Shown: in pieces, positions 53,646 through 62,376 of the stretch | Numbering within the stretch: the first letter of the stretch is position 1 | Layout of the letters: each line of letters opens with the position of its first letter | DNA from: Frankia sp. AiPa1 | Lineage (GTDB): Bacteria > Actinomycetota > Actinomycetes > Frankiales > Frankiaceae | Length of the DNA stretch: 64,000 nt | Direction of reading: 5' to 3' | Assembly: GCF_023243075.1 (NCBI RefSeq) | Contig: NZ_JALKFZ020000125.1 | Location: 88,391 to 152,390 of the forward strand | Notes under the pieces: generated by a model | Told to the model about the DNA's origin: nothing | Databases searched by the model: none | The model's input: the letters and a program-made list of their open reading frames with translations, nothing else | Made by a program: the position numbers and the translations under genes

Positions 53646-55700
53646 ATGACCGAGATCGGCGTCGACCCGGCCGCACACTGGGTCGGCCCAACCACCCGGC
53701 CGGACACATACGTCCTCAAGGAGATGATCGGGCGCGGCGCCGAGGGCGAGGTGTGGCGGGCGGAGCTGCCGCTTTCCACCGAGGGCCGCGCCACGGTCGC
53801 GGTGAAAACCATGTTCAGGCCACCGGGCGACGATGCCTGGGAGAAGCAGAGCCGGCTGCTGACCACACTGAGCCATCCCGGTCTGGTCCGGGTGACAAGC
53901 ATGTTCATCGGCCCGGCCTGGCACCTGGCCGGCGCGGCCGATACGAACACGCGGGTCGGCTACGTCGTCATGGACTTCGTCGAGGGCATGACACTGCGTG
54001 AGTGGTGGGAGGACAACCCGGGCGCCCGGGTCAGCGAGCGGATCCGCAAACTGCGCACGGTCGCCGCCGCACTCGACCAGATGCACTCCGGCGGCCAGAC
54101 CGTCCAGGGCGTCGCGCACGGTGATGTGAAACCGTCAAACATAGTCGTCCGCGCCGACGGCGTAGCCGTCCTGGTCGACCTGGGCCTCGCCCGGCTCACC
54201 GACGGCACGGGCGTCGTCGGTCGCACCGCGCCCTACGCGGCGCCTGAGCTGCGGGTCATCGACCCGATCCCGACTCCGGAAGCCGACCGGTTCGCGTTCG
54301 TGGTGACAGCCGCCGAGGTCCTGCTCGGCGGCCAGGTGCCGCGCATCGAGGGGCTTGGCTGGGTCGATCTTCTGGCACTCGAGGAGGCGCTGCACCGCAG
54401 CCCGCTCACCGCCACCCGCCCGGCGCTGATCAAGCACATCGTGGACGCGCTGTCCACCACGGACCCCGCCGACCGCTGTCGCCCCACCACCGTCGGCGTG
54501 TCCACGACCGGCAGCGCACCCGCCCCCACCGACTCGGTACCGGTCAGCCGGACGGACTGGCTCTCCACCTGGCTCGACTCCGCGACCGACGCCGTCTCCC
54601 AGCTCACCGGCACCACCGGCGCTGGCAGCGCTGGCAGCCACGCCGCCGGCAGCGGCACCCCCAGCACTAGCAGCACCCCCAGCACTGGCACATCAGGCAG
54701 CCAGTCGATGCCCGTCCCCACGCCGGTCCCGGACGCGGACAGCTCACAGCTCGCGACCGCGATCTCCGGCCCACCCGCTCTTCCCCCCGGATGGTCGCCG
54801 GCCGGGCCGCCCTCCGGAACCGGGCCAGGGCTCGCGGCGCCGATGCGGCCTGCCGCCATGAACCTGCCGGCGGGCCCGCCCACGGACCCCGTCTCGACGT
54901 TCGGCGACCCGACCCCGCCGGCACGTGGACGCAAGCAGTGGCCGCTTGTCGTAGCTGCGGCCGTCGTCGTCCTCGCGATCGCCGTGTCCGCGGCGGTCCT
55001 GCTCAGCGGAGGCGGTGGCAACGATGGCTCCGGCTCATTGGCCGCGGGATCGGCCAGCAGCACCGTCGGCACGGCCAGCACCCCTACCGTCAGCCCGAAT
55101 CCAACGACCGCCACCACGGCCACGACCGCCCCGACCGACGTGACCGCGACGCCATCAGCGTCAGCATCAGCGGGATCCAAGGGCACGACCACCTCGTCCA
55201 CGGCCGCGCCGGACGCCGCCGGGACGACCAACCTCTCCGCCATCGCGCCGGTCAGCACCTACTCGGTCGAAAGCCTCACCGCCGGGCCACAGCAGATCGG
55301 CACCACGAACTACCCGAACAGCGTGCGTTTCAACTGCACCTCCCGCCAGGATTCACCCTGCTCCGTCACCTACAATGTGGCCGGCGCAAAGTTTCTGGAC
55401 GCCGTGATCGGCGTCCCCAACGACGCCCCCGGCGCCGGCGGCGACGTCGTGCCGACCACTTTCTTCAAGGACAGCTCCGCCCAGCTCGGCTCGCCGGTCA
55501 ATGTCGAGATCGGGCAGCCGCAGACGGTTCACCTCGACCTCCGGGGTGCCACCCAGTTGATCATGAAGTTCTACCCGACCACCACCCCGTGGCACGGCGA
55601 CCAGAACACGCTGGCTCTGGTGCTCGGAGACGCCACCATTGGCCCGGGAACGTCGACCGGCCCTGGAACGTCAACGCCGGTCAGTACCGGAAAATCCTGA
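53646..55700 (+). CDS. Membrane-anchored Ser/Thr protein kinase with atypical active site
   Basis: 684 residues. The kinase domain covers about residues 20-270: glycine loop IGRGAEGEVWRAEL, Lys54 in VAVKTMF, catalytic loop HGDVKPSNIVV (H158-G159-D160 instead of HRD), DLG at 178-180 instead of DFG, and YAAPEL. A Thr/Ser/Gly-rich linker precedes a membrane helix near residue 440 (WPLVVAAAVVVLAIAVSAAV). The outside part is Ser/Thr-rich, then a C-terminal beta domain similar to NPCBM-type modules (TYSVESLTAGPQQIGTTNYP, YNVAGAKFLDAVIGVPND). The essential Lys and both Asp are kept, so activity is plausible. Followed 42 bp later by the FHA-like gene. Confidence 0.9.
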   Translation: MTEIGVDPAAHWVGPTTRPDTYVLKEMIGRGAEGEVWRAELPLSTEGRATVAVKTMFRPPGDDAWEKQSRLLTTLSHPGLVRVTSMFIGPAWHLAGAADTNTRVGYVVMDFVEGMTLREWWEDNPGARVSERIRKLRTVAAALDQMHSGGQTVQGVAHGDVKPSNIVVRADGVAVLVDLGLARLTDGTGVVGRTAPYAAPELRVIDPIPTPEADRFAFVVTAAEVLLGGQVPRIEGLGWVDLLALEEALHRSPLTATRPALIKHIVDALSTTDPADRCRPTTVGVSTTGSAPAPTDSVPVSRTDWLSTWLDSATDAVSQLTGTTGAGSAGSHAAGSGTPSTSSTPSTGTSGSQSMPVPTPVPDADSSQLATAISGPPALPPGWSPAGPPSGTGPGLAAPMRPAAMNLPAGPPTDPVSTFGDPTPPARGRKQWPLVVAAAVVVLAIAVSAAVLLSGGGGNDGSGSLAAGSASSTVGTASTPTVSPNPTTATTATTAPTDVTATPSASASAGSKGTTTSSTAAPDAAGTTNLSAIAPVSTYSVESLTAGPQQIGTTNYPNSVRFNCTSRQDSPCSVTYNVAGAKFLDAVIGVPNDAPGAGGDVVPTTFFKDSSAQLGSPVNVEIGQPQTVHLDLRGATQLIMKFYPTTTPWHGDQNTLALVLGDATIGPGTSTGPGTSTPVSTGKS

Positions 55701-55742
55701 CGGGCCCCGCCAGCGGAACGGGAACGTGGGACAGGCCGAGGA

Positions 55743-56495
55743 ATGAACGTGCAGGTTCCGGCGGAGCGCTGGGTCCTTGCCTACGAGCACGGGCCACGGC
55801 GGTGCCGGGTACCCGTCGGCGGGCGGCTGGGGATCGGGCGGTCGTTGACGGTCGGGCGGGAGGGTCGGCTGCCGCTGGGGGTGGAGGTGCCGAATTCCCG
55901 GATTTCGCGGGAGGCCCTGGTGGTGACCGCGACCGAGACGGGCTGGGACCTCGAGGTCCGCAACCGCAACGGCGCGACCCTGCACGTCTGGGGGCAGCCG
56001 CCGCGAGCCGTGTACGGCCAGGTACAGGTCTGCTGGCCACGGATCGCGGTGCGCATCCTCACCCGCGAGCTGCCCGTCCGCACCTACCACTGGGTCCTGC
56101 TCGAAGCCGACCTGCCCATGCTGCCCACGGCGGGTGCAGGCCCGCCGCGGGGCACGACCACCGGCATGACGGTCACACCGCCCCCTCCGCTGCCGATGAC
56201 GTCGGCACAGGAGGAGGCGGTGCGCCTGGTCTTCGCCGAGCTGCTGCACTGGCCGCCGGTGCTGCCGGCGAGAACGTTGCAGCTCAAGCAGGCCGCGAGC
56301 CGGTTGCGCATCAGTGAGCAGGGAGTGCGCGACCGGCTTGGCTGGGCCCACAATCGGGCGCTGCACCTCGGCCTGCACCAGGAAGTGGGTCTGACCGAGC
56401 CCGACTATCTCTATTTCCTCGTCAACAGCGGCTACCTCGCGCCGCCGGCCACCCGGCCGTGCCGGATAGTCCGGCCTTGGCTCGACGACGGCTGA
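55743..56495 (+). CDS. FHA-like protein with helical C-terminal domain
   Basis: 250 residues. The N-terminal half has an FHA-like pattern: GGRLGIGRSLTVGREGRLPL, VEVPNSRISREALVVTATET (the N-S-R-I-S-R turn resembles SxxH phosphothreonine loops), WDLEVRNRNGATLHVWG. After a Pro-rich linker comes a helical region, TSAQEEAVRLVFAELLHWPP, LKQAASRLRISEQGVRDRLG, that looks like a sigma/LuxR-type winged or helix-turn-helix unit. It is probably the phospho-substrate or reader of the upstream kinase. Specific function unknown. Confidence 0.75.
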   Translation: MNVQVPAERWVLAYEHGPRRCRVPVGGRLGIGRSLTVGREGRLPLGVEVPNSRISREALVVTATETGWDLEVRNRNGATLHVWGQPPRAVYGQVQVCWPRIAVRILTRELPVRTYHWVLLEADLPMLPTAGAGPPRGTTTGMTVTPPPPLPMTSAQEEAVRLVFAELLHWPPVLPARTLQLKQAASRLRISEQGVRDRLGWAHNRALHLGLHQEVGLTEPDYLYFLVNSGYLAPPATRPCRIVRPWLDDG

Positions 56496-56600
56496 CCCCC
56501 CAGTACCCGGCCGGTGCCGCCCCGGGAGCCGCCACCAGGCCACCCCGACCCATGTCCTCGGGCGGCGCGGGGCCGCCTCGGCACCGTAGGCAGGCCCTCG

Positions 56601-56880
56601 TCACTGTCCGACGGTGAGGACGATTTTGCCCTGGGTGTGGCCGGACTCGAGCTGCCGGTGCGCCTCGGCGATCCGCTCGAAGGGGAACGTCGCCCCGACG
56701 TGAATCCGCAACCGGCCCTGTTCGACCAGCTCGACGAGCTGGCGCAGGGCGCCCGCGTCGGGGTCGACGGCGATGCCCGCGAAGCGCCGCCCGGTCGCGC
56801 GAGTCCTCGCCGCCAGCTCGACGTTCGTCCGGTCGACTGCGGTCACCAGCATTCCACCGGGGCGCAACAGCGACCTGGCG
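56601..56880 (-). pseudogene. C-terminal fragment of an MDR-family oxidoreductase
   Basis: Minus strand reads LLRPGGMLVTAVDRTNVELA, FAGIAVDPDAGALRQLVELV, and FPFERIAEAHRQLESGHTQG then KIVLTVGQ and stop. This is the C-terminus of a zinc-binding-dehydrogenase-like MDR enzyme. Upstream (from about 56880) homology ends abruptly and no cofactor-binding domain is found. Non-functional relic. Confidence 0.7.
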
Positions 56881-57060
56881 CGTAGCCTGTCTCTCGGCCA
56901 GAGGCGGTCGCCGCCGCACCGGCCGCACCGGCAGGAACAGCGGACCGGCAACGCTGCCACTTCCACCGTGGAGGAGCGATCACGCCGTTGTGACCAGGTG
57001 CCGCCCGTACTCCTTCGCGTCCACAAGCTGCAGACAGGGCGGACGCCGTCGCCAGGCGCC

Positions 57061-57102
57061 GCAGGTACTTACCGGCAGGCCGCAGGTACTTACCGGCAGG
57101 CA
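57061..57102 (+). repeat. 21-bp tandem duplication
   Basis: A 21-bp unit beginning GCAGGTACTTACCGGCAGG occurs twice head to tail, differing only in the last base. It lies in the gene-free interval 56881-57538, where no coding sequence, RNA or promoter was recognised apart from this and the palindrome at 57389. Confidence 0.75.
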
Positions 57103-57388
57103 CCCCTCCACCACCTTCATTTCTACAATGACTCGAAGTCAGGCTCACCGCCAGTAAAGATGCGTGCCTGTTGGCGACGGTTGTATCGGCTGACCACGAA
57201 GGTGGCTCACCCGTTGCATGGCCTGGCGCGCCGCGGGTGATTCGCGTCTCATCTGACGCTGAATGTGAGACAGGCCACGGCTGGCGCCAGGCCTCACGGT
57301 CGAGGGGTGGACGCGGTCGCCGTCCGGCCTGCGGGCAGGCAGGGCCCGGCATCACCGCGGAGGGTGGCTACCGCCGTCCCGCCGTTGT

Positions 57389-57411
57389 CCTCCCGCTCAC
57401 TGAGCGGGAGG
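57389..57411. terminator. Strong 11-bp palindrome
   Basis: CCTCCCGCTCA (57389-57399) and TGAGCGGGAGG (57401-57411) are perfectly complementary around a single C. It could form a tight hairpin at the downstream side of the minus-strand aldo/keto reductase gene. No T tract follows, so it might equally be a protein-binding site. Confidence 0.35.
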
Positions 57412-57538
57412 GCGCCAGATGACGGGGTGGTGACTGGCGGCCCTGGGCCCGAGCAAAGACCGGGCCGCGCAGGGGCGGTGCTGGCGCATCCACACGGGGT
57501 CGCACCGCCGAACGGCGGCGTGTTCGGAATGCGGTGTG

Positions 57539-58579
57539 TTAGACCGGCGACGGGTTGAGCCGGGCGAAACCCTCCTGGCGCCGGTACGGGAAATACGGAT
57601 AGGGGGCGGTGCGGGCACTGGCCGCGTCAAGGCGCCGGAGCTGGTCCGGGGTCAGCGACCAGCCGACCGCGCCGAGGTTCTGCCGCAGTTGCGTCTCGTC
57701 GCGCGCGCCGATGATGACGGACGCGACGGTGGGCCGCGCCAGCAGCCAGTTCAGCGCGATCTGCGGCACGGCCTTGCCGGTTTCCGCGGCGATCTCGTCC
57801 AGAACGTCGACGACGGCGAAAAGGTACTCGTCGTCCACGGGCGGTCCGAGATCGGACGTGGCGGGCAGGCGGCTGTTCGCGGGCAACGGCTGGCCTCGCC
57901 GCACCCGGCCGGTCAGGCGGCCCCAGCCCAGCGGACTCCAGACGACCGCGCCGACGCCCTGGTCGAGCCCAAGCGGCATCAGCTCCCATTCGTAGTCCCG
58001 GCCGACGAGCGAGTAGTAGACCTGGTGCGCCACATACCGTGGGTAGCCATGCTTCTCGGCGACGCCGAGGGACTTCATCAGCTGCCAGCCCGCGAAGTTG
58101 GACACGCCGACGTAGCGGATCCGACCGCTGCGGACCAGCTCGTCCAGGGTGGACAGCACCTCCTGGACCGGGGTGCGCGCGTCGAATGCGTGCAGCTGGA
58201 ACAGGTCGATGTAGTCGGTGCCGAGACGGCGCAGGGCCGCGTCGCAGCCGGCGAGCAACCGCGAGCGGGACGAGCCGGCATCGTTCGGCCCGTCGCCGGT
58301 GGGCAGGCCCGCCTTGGTGGACAGCAGCACCCGGTCCCGTCGCCCTCGGATGGCGGCGCCAAGCACCTCCTCGGCGACACCGTCGGAGTAGACATCCGCG
58401 GAGTCGAACATGGTGACGCCCGCGTCCAGGCAGATGTCGACCAGACGCCGCGCCTCGTCGACATCGCTGCCGCCCCACGCCCCGAACAGCGGGCCACGGC
58501 CGCCGAAGGTGCCGGTTCCAAAGCTCAGCGCCGGGACCTGCAGCCCGGAGGCGCCCAGTCGTCGATACTCCACCATCAC
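57539..58579 (-). CDS. Aldo/keto reductase, Kv-beta type
   Basis: 346 residues. Motifs: YRRLGASGLQVPALSFGTGT, FDSADVYSDGVAEEVLG (Asp, Tyr), LLSTKAGLPTGDG (Lys), DLFQLHAFDARTPVQEVLST (His) and the NADP-binding end YPYFPYRRQEGFARLNPSPV. This fits the YajO/tas/Kv-beta branch. It reduces an unknown carbonyl with NADPH. Divergent from a TetR gene through a pair of matching palindromes. Confidence 0.95.
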   Translation of the reverse strand: MMVEYRRLGASGLQVPALSFGTGTFGGRGPLFGAWGGSDVDEARRLVDICLDAGVTMFDSADVYSDGVAEEVLGAAIRGRRDRVLLSTKAGLPTGDGPNDAGSSRSRLLAGCDAALRRLGTDYIDLFQLHAFDARTPVQEVLSTLDELVRSGRIRYVGVSNFAGWQLMKSLGVAEKHGYPRYVAHQVYYSLVGRDYEWELMPLGLDQGVGAVVWSPLGWGRLTGRVRRGQPLPANSRLPATSDLGPPVDDEYLFAVVDVLDEIAAETGKAVPQIALNWLLARPTVASVIIGARDETQLRQNLGAVGWSLTPDQLRRLDAASARTAPYPYFPYRRQEGFARLNPSPV

Positions 58580-58585
58580 CCTCTT

Positions 58586-58661
58586 AACAGTACTCTAGTT
58601 CCGTTACCTTGGGGTCTCAAGGTACCACGCGTACCGCGCCTAACAGAACTGGAGAACCGTT
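58586..58661. promoter_or_regulatory. Two matching 20-bp operators between AKR and TetR
   Basis: AACAGTACTCTAGTTCCGTT (58586-58605) and AACAGAACTGGAGAACCGTT (58642-58661) both fit the symmetric pattern AACNGNNCTNNAGNNCNGTT and share the following TTAC-TTGG. They are 56 bp apart centre to centre, one next to each gene start, so the TetR product probably represses both directions. Confidence 0.7.
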
Positions 58662-58664
58662 ACA

Positions 58665-59309
58665 TTGGACGACGAAGCCGCTTCCGGAGCCAGCCGGCAG
58701 GGCGGGACCATGCGGCCAGGCGGGACCGTGCGGCCAGGCGGGCGTACCGCGCGGGTGCGGGCGAGCGTGCTGCGGGCGGCTGGGGACGCCCTGGTCGAAC
58801 GCGGCCTCGGCGCACTGGATCTGGCCGACGTGGCCCGCCAGGCCGGGGTGGGCAAGACGACGGTCTATCGGCGCTGGGGGACGGTCGCCGTTCTCATGGC
58901 CGACATGCTGGCCGAGATGGCCGAGCACTCCGCGCCGCGATCCGACACCGGTTCCCTGCTCGGCGATCTCACGGCCAACGCCGACCTCGTCCGGCGCACC
59001 CTGTGCGACCCGCGCCAGGGAGCGCTGTTCGCCGCGCTGATCGCCGCCGCCACCGCGGACGAGCGCACGGCTCGGGAACTGCGCGGCTTCTACGACGCCC
59101 GGATCGCTGAGTGGGCCCCCTGCGTGTCCCGGGCGATGGACCGGGGGGAGGTGCCCGCCGGCACCAGTCCGCAGGAGGTAATCCGCGCCGTGTCCGCGCC
59201 GCTGTACTACCGCCTGCTGACTGTCGGCGAGCCCCCCGACGCGGCCGCGGCGGCCCAGGCCGCCAGAGCAGCGGCCGTCGCCGCAGCCGCCGGAGTTTAC
59301 ATACGCTGA
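58665..59309 (+). CDS. TetR-family transcriptional regulator
   Basis: 214 residues from a TTG at 58665 (GGAG upstream); an ATG after RQGGT is an alternative. Low-complexity PGGTVRPGG head, then helix-turn-helix RASVLRAAGDALVERGLGAL, VARQAGVGKTTVYRRWGTVA. The C-terminal domain is of the TetR_C_16 type. It ends with Ala-rich AAAAAQAARAAAVAAAAG. Divergent from the aldo/keto reductase. Confidence 0.9.
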   Translation: MDDEAASGASRQGGTMRPGGTVRPGGRTARVRASVLRAAGDALVERGLGALDLADVARQAGVGKTTVYRRWGTVAVLMADMLAEMAEHSAPRSDTGSLLGDLTANADLVRRTLCDPRQGALFAALIAAATADERTARELRGFYDARIAEWAPCVSRAMDRGEVPAGTSPQEVIRAVSAPLYYRLLTVGEPPDAAAAAQAARAAAVAAAAGVYIR

Positions 59310-59404
59310 CCAGGCGTCCCTCGTTCCACGGAGCGGATCGCGATGGACGCGATGGACGACCCGCGATGGACGCGCAGAACTCGGTCACCGATCGATGAAG
59401 GCGG

Positions 59405-60493
59405 TCACCGGTCGATGAAGAAGGCCCGGATGTCGGCGGCGAGCAGCTCCGGCACCTCGAGCCCGGGGAAATGGCCACCGCGCTCGGCCTCCGTCCAGCG
59501 GGCGATCGGTAGCCGCCGCTCGGCGTAGGGCCGGATCGCGCGGGTGATGTCCTCGGGCAGGACAAGCACGCCGACCGGCTGGACAGTCGGCCACCTCCCC
59601 GGGCCGCCGGACTCGCGGTGCAGGCGGGAGGCCGTGCCACCGGTCCCGGTCAGCCAGAACAAGGTCACGTTCGTGAGCACCCGATCGACGCTGATGGGGA
59701 AGTCGGCGGCGGCCCACATCGTCATCGGGTCCAGCAGCCAGGCGAGCAGTCCGACGGGTGAGTCGGTGAGCCCGTACGCCACGGTCTGCGGCCGGGTCGC
59801 GTTCAGCATCCGGACAGCCGGTTGGCTGTGCAGGTAGGCCTCGATCTGGTCGAGGCGGCCCGCGTCCTCGGTGCTCAGTGCCGTCCGGTCGGGGTCGCCG
59901 GGCTGGGGTGGTGTCGGCAGGTAGTTGAGGTGGATCGCGACGACGTGCTCGGCGTCGTGTGCCGACAGCGCCCGGGAGACCGCCGCGCCCCAGTCGCCGC
60001 CGTGTGCGCCGTAGCGGCGGTAGCCCAGGCGGCGCATGAGCTCGGCGAAGGCCCGGGCCACCCGGTCGACATCCCAGCCCCGCTCGCGGGTCGGGCCGGA
60101 GAAACCCCAGCCCGGCAGGGACGGCACGACCAGATGGAAGTCGGCCGACAGCGGCCCGAGCACGTCGAGGAACTCCACGATCGAGCCCGGCCAGCCGTGG
60201 GTGAGCACGAGCGCAAGGGCATCCGGGCGTGGACTGCGCAGGTGCAGGAAGTGGATCCGCTGACCATCGATCTCCGTGACGAACTGGGGGTGGCTGTTCA
60301 GCTCGGCCTCGGCCGCTCGCCAGTCATAGCGGTGGCGCCAGTGCTCGGCGAGCTCGCGGACCCGGGCCAGCGGCACACCGAACGTGTCGCCGACGCCTGG
60401 TAGTTCGTCGGGCCAGCGGGTGCGGTCGAGGCGGGCGTGCAGATCGTCGAGCTCGGCCTGGGGTACGGCGATCCGGAAGGGCGTGATGCTCAT
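59405..60493 (-). CDS. Epoxide hydrolase, EHN family
   Basis: 362 residues. The N-terminal EHN lid ([27 protein letters not shown]) precedes the alpha/beta hydrolase domain with the oxyanion HGWP in [12 protein letters not shown], the nucleophile Asp in [13 protein letters not shown] and the catalytic His in [15 protein letters not shown]. It opens epoxides to diols by a covalent Asp ester. The 3' end carries a 20-bp near-duplication (59382-59421) just around the stop. Divergent from a MarR gene. A decayed relative is at 38880-39056. Confidence 0.95.
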   Translation of the reverse strand: MSITPFRIAVPQAELDDLHARLDRTRWPDELPGVGDTFGVPLARVRELAEHWRHRYDWRAAEAELNSHPQFVTEIDGQRIHFLHLRSPRPDALALVLTHGWPGSIVEFLDVLGPLSADFHLVVPSLPGWGFSGPTRERGWDVDRVARAFAELMRRLGYRRYGAHGGDWGAAVSRALSAHDAEHVVAIHLNYLPTPPQPGDPDRTALSTEDAGRLDQIEAYLHSQPAVRMLNATRPQTVAYGLTDSPVGLLAWLLDPMTMWAAADFPISVDRVLTNVTLFWLTGTGGTASRLHRESGGPGRWPTVQPVGVLVLPEDITRAIRPYAERRLPIARWTEAERGGHFPGLEVPELLAADIRAFFIDR

Positions 60494-60494
60494 T

Positions 60495-60550
60495 CGTTAG
60501 TCCCCCTAACGTTTGGATGACTAACGTTAAAACCGTTGGTCGTACCAACG
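60495..60550. promoter_or_regulatory. Operator cluster between epoxide hydrolase and MarR
   Basis: CGTTAG-TCCCC-CTAACG (60495-60511) is a perfect 6+5+6 repeat directly at the hydrolase start. CTAACGTT follows at 60521, and CGTTGGT-CGT-ACCAACG (60534-60550) is a perfect 7+3+7 palindrome nearer the MarR gene. All share a CGTTNG core. Confidence 0.6.
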
Positions 60551-60580
60551 CAAGTCCGGGTTGGCTCTAGACTGCGGCTC

Positions 60581-61054
60581 ATGCCGGAGCGCGACCGCCA
60601 CGCGCGGGCCGATCCCGCCGCCGTACCGCCTCGCCTGCGGTCCCTGGCTTCCCGGCTACTCGGCCGCAGCGCCGGGCACGCGGACCGGATCTCGAACGCA
60701 CACCTCGCCGCAGCGGGGGCGACCCGCTGGCAGTACGCGACACTGGTCACGCTCCGCGATGGCGGTCCGGCGAGCCAGGCCGCGCTCAGCGACCGCACCG
60801 GCATCCACCGCAGCGACATGGTGGCCGTGCTGGGCGAGCTGACCGAGACCGGGCACGCTCGGCGCGTACCGGACCCGGCCGATCGGCGGCGCAACATCGT
60901 CACCTTGACCGAAGCCGGCCAGGCTCGGCTGGGCGTGCTCGACCATCTGGTCGACCAGGCCCAGGACGAGCTGCTCACCCCCCTGTCCGCTGCCGAACGC
61001 GGGGAGCTGGTCCGCCTCCTACAACGCCTGGACGAGCACCACTCGGCCCGGTGA
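60581..61054 (+). CDS. MarR-family transcriptional regulator
   Basis: 157 residues. The winged helix reads GATRWQYATLVTLRDGGPAS, LSDRTGIHRSDMVAVLGELT and the wing RRVPDPADRRRNIVTLTEAG. An upstream in-frame extension covers the operator and is rejected. Probable repressor of itself and of the epoxide hydrolase. Confidence 0.9.
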   Translation: MPERDRHARADPAAVPPRLRSLASRLLGRSAGHADRISNAHLAAAGATRWQYATLVTLRDGGPASQAALSDRTGIHRSDMVAVLGELTETGHARRVPDPADRRRNIVTLTEAGQARLGVLDHLVDQAQDELLTPLSAAERGELVRLLQRLDEHHSAR

Positions 61055-61251
61055 CCACGCGCATGCCGACGGGAGCATCGGGGCTGGTGGGACTTCGTTG
61101 ACAAGTCCCAGCCAGGTCGACATCCCAGCGCATCCGAAGATCCGTGACTTAGTGGCACAGCATTCCGACAACGAGCTCCCACAACATCGGCGCTACGTGA
61201 TGTGACCGATACGCTCCGCGTGCTGATGTTCGTTATACACGGGGGATCATC

Positions 61252-61626
61252 GTGAGAATCAAAGCCGCGTTCGGAACTGTCGCCGCCGCACTCGTCGTCC
61301 TGGTCGGCACGCTGCTCGTGCCCGCCGGCACAGCCCAGGCCGCGACGACGATTCCGTGCCGAGCCACCGCGACAGTCGCGCATCCGGGCCTGAACCAGAT
61401 CGAACCGGTCTACGTCGAGACCGCGCCCTCCGCCAGCGTCACCGGCGTCGCCCACTACCGGACGACGAACACCAGGAAGTCCGGAACCACCGACGTCCGT
61501 GGTCACCGCTACCTGAAGTGGAACATCAGCCATGCGACGCCGGGATTTCAGGTCATCGTCACGGTCACAGTGACGAGCGGCGCTCGGCAGGGCACCTGTT
61601 CAACCTCATTCACGCCGATCTGGTAA
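61252..61626 (+). CDS. Small secreted protein of unknown function
   Basis: 124 residues, GTG start. A clear signal peptide (RIKAAFGTVAAALVVLVGTL, cleavage probably after AQA near residue 30) leads to a mature domain of about 95 residues with two Cys (IPCRATATV, GTCSTSF) that may form a disulphide, and beta-rich content. No family recognised. Stands alone between MarR and cynS. Confidence 0.8.
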   Translation: MRIKAAFGTVAAALVVLVGTLLVPAGTAQAATTIPCRATATVAHPGLNQIEPVYVETAPSASVTGVAHYRTTNTRKSGTTDVRGHRYLKWNISHATPGFQVIVTVTVTSGARQGTCSTSFTPIW

Positions 61627-61671
61627 ATTCCGGCGGCACGACCGAAGGCTGAGCGGCCCCGAGTGTGGCGG

Positions 61672-62115
61672 TCAGTACCGGCGATAGGGCAGAAACTTGC
61701 CGCTCATCGTGATGTGCACCCGGTCGCCGGCCGGGTCGGGCTCGCGTTCGAGGTTCATCCGGAAGTCGATGGCGCTCATGATGCCGTCGCCGAACTCCTC
61801 CTGAATAAGCTCCTTGAACGTTGTTCCGTACACGGAGACCAGCTCGTAGAACCGGTAGATCAGCGGGTCGATGGGAACGTCCGTCGGCAGCGAGCCACGG
61901 TACGGCGGGTCGGTGAGCAGGCCGGCCGCCTCCGCCGGGAGCTCGAGCAACTCGACGAGGATGTCGGCCTCGCTCTCGTCGAACGACATCTGCCCGAGGC
62001 ACCCGGCGGTGACCGACTCCTTGCTGCGCCCGACCACCGCGGCGATCTCAGCCCAGCTCAGCTTCTTGCGGCGCCGGTTCGCGACGATCAGCTCGGTCAG
62101 TTCCGCACGGTGCAC
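61672..62115 (-). CDS. cynS: Cyanate hydratase (cyanase)
   Basis: 147 residues from the GTG at 62115 (GGGAGG upstream). The N-terminal helical POU-like domain is ANRRRKKLSWAEIAAVVGRS, and the C-terminal active-site strand carries the three catalytic residues: Arg88 and Glu91 in YRFYELVSVYG and Ser114 in GDGIMSAIDF (R96, E99, S122 in E. coli). Converts cyanate and bicarbonate to ammonia and CO2. No cynT or cynX partner is next to it. Confidence 0.95.
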   Translation of the reverse strand: MHRAELTELIVANRRRKKLSWAEIAAVVGRSKESVTAGCLGQMSFDESEADILVELLELPAEAAGLLTDPPYRGSLPTDVPIDPLIYRFYELVSVYGTTFKELIQEEFGDGIMSAIDFRMNLEREPDPAGDRVHITMSGKFLPYRRY

Positions 62116-62376
62116 GCGCTGCCTCCCGGCCAGGGGCGATGGAATCCCGCCCACAGTACGCAAAGCCCGAGGTCACGGGCGGCCGTTCACCCACATCTCA
62201 CGACCGCCCGGCTCAAGGCCCACCACGGCCGGGACCGTCGGGCTCCATCCCGACTGGTGGTGCCGCCGGGTTACTCCTGCGTACCCGGCCAGCCCGGGTG
62301 TCCGTAACCGGCTTCGCTATCTCCCCCCGAAAAGCCCGAGGGCCAGACGGCCGCCCGGGCCTGGAGCAGAGCGGAG

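Noticed and set aside
59382..59421. 20-bp near-duplication around the epoxide hydrolase stop
   Set aside because: Looked like a possible att site, but it is a simple tandem duplication including the last codons; mentioned under the gene only.
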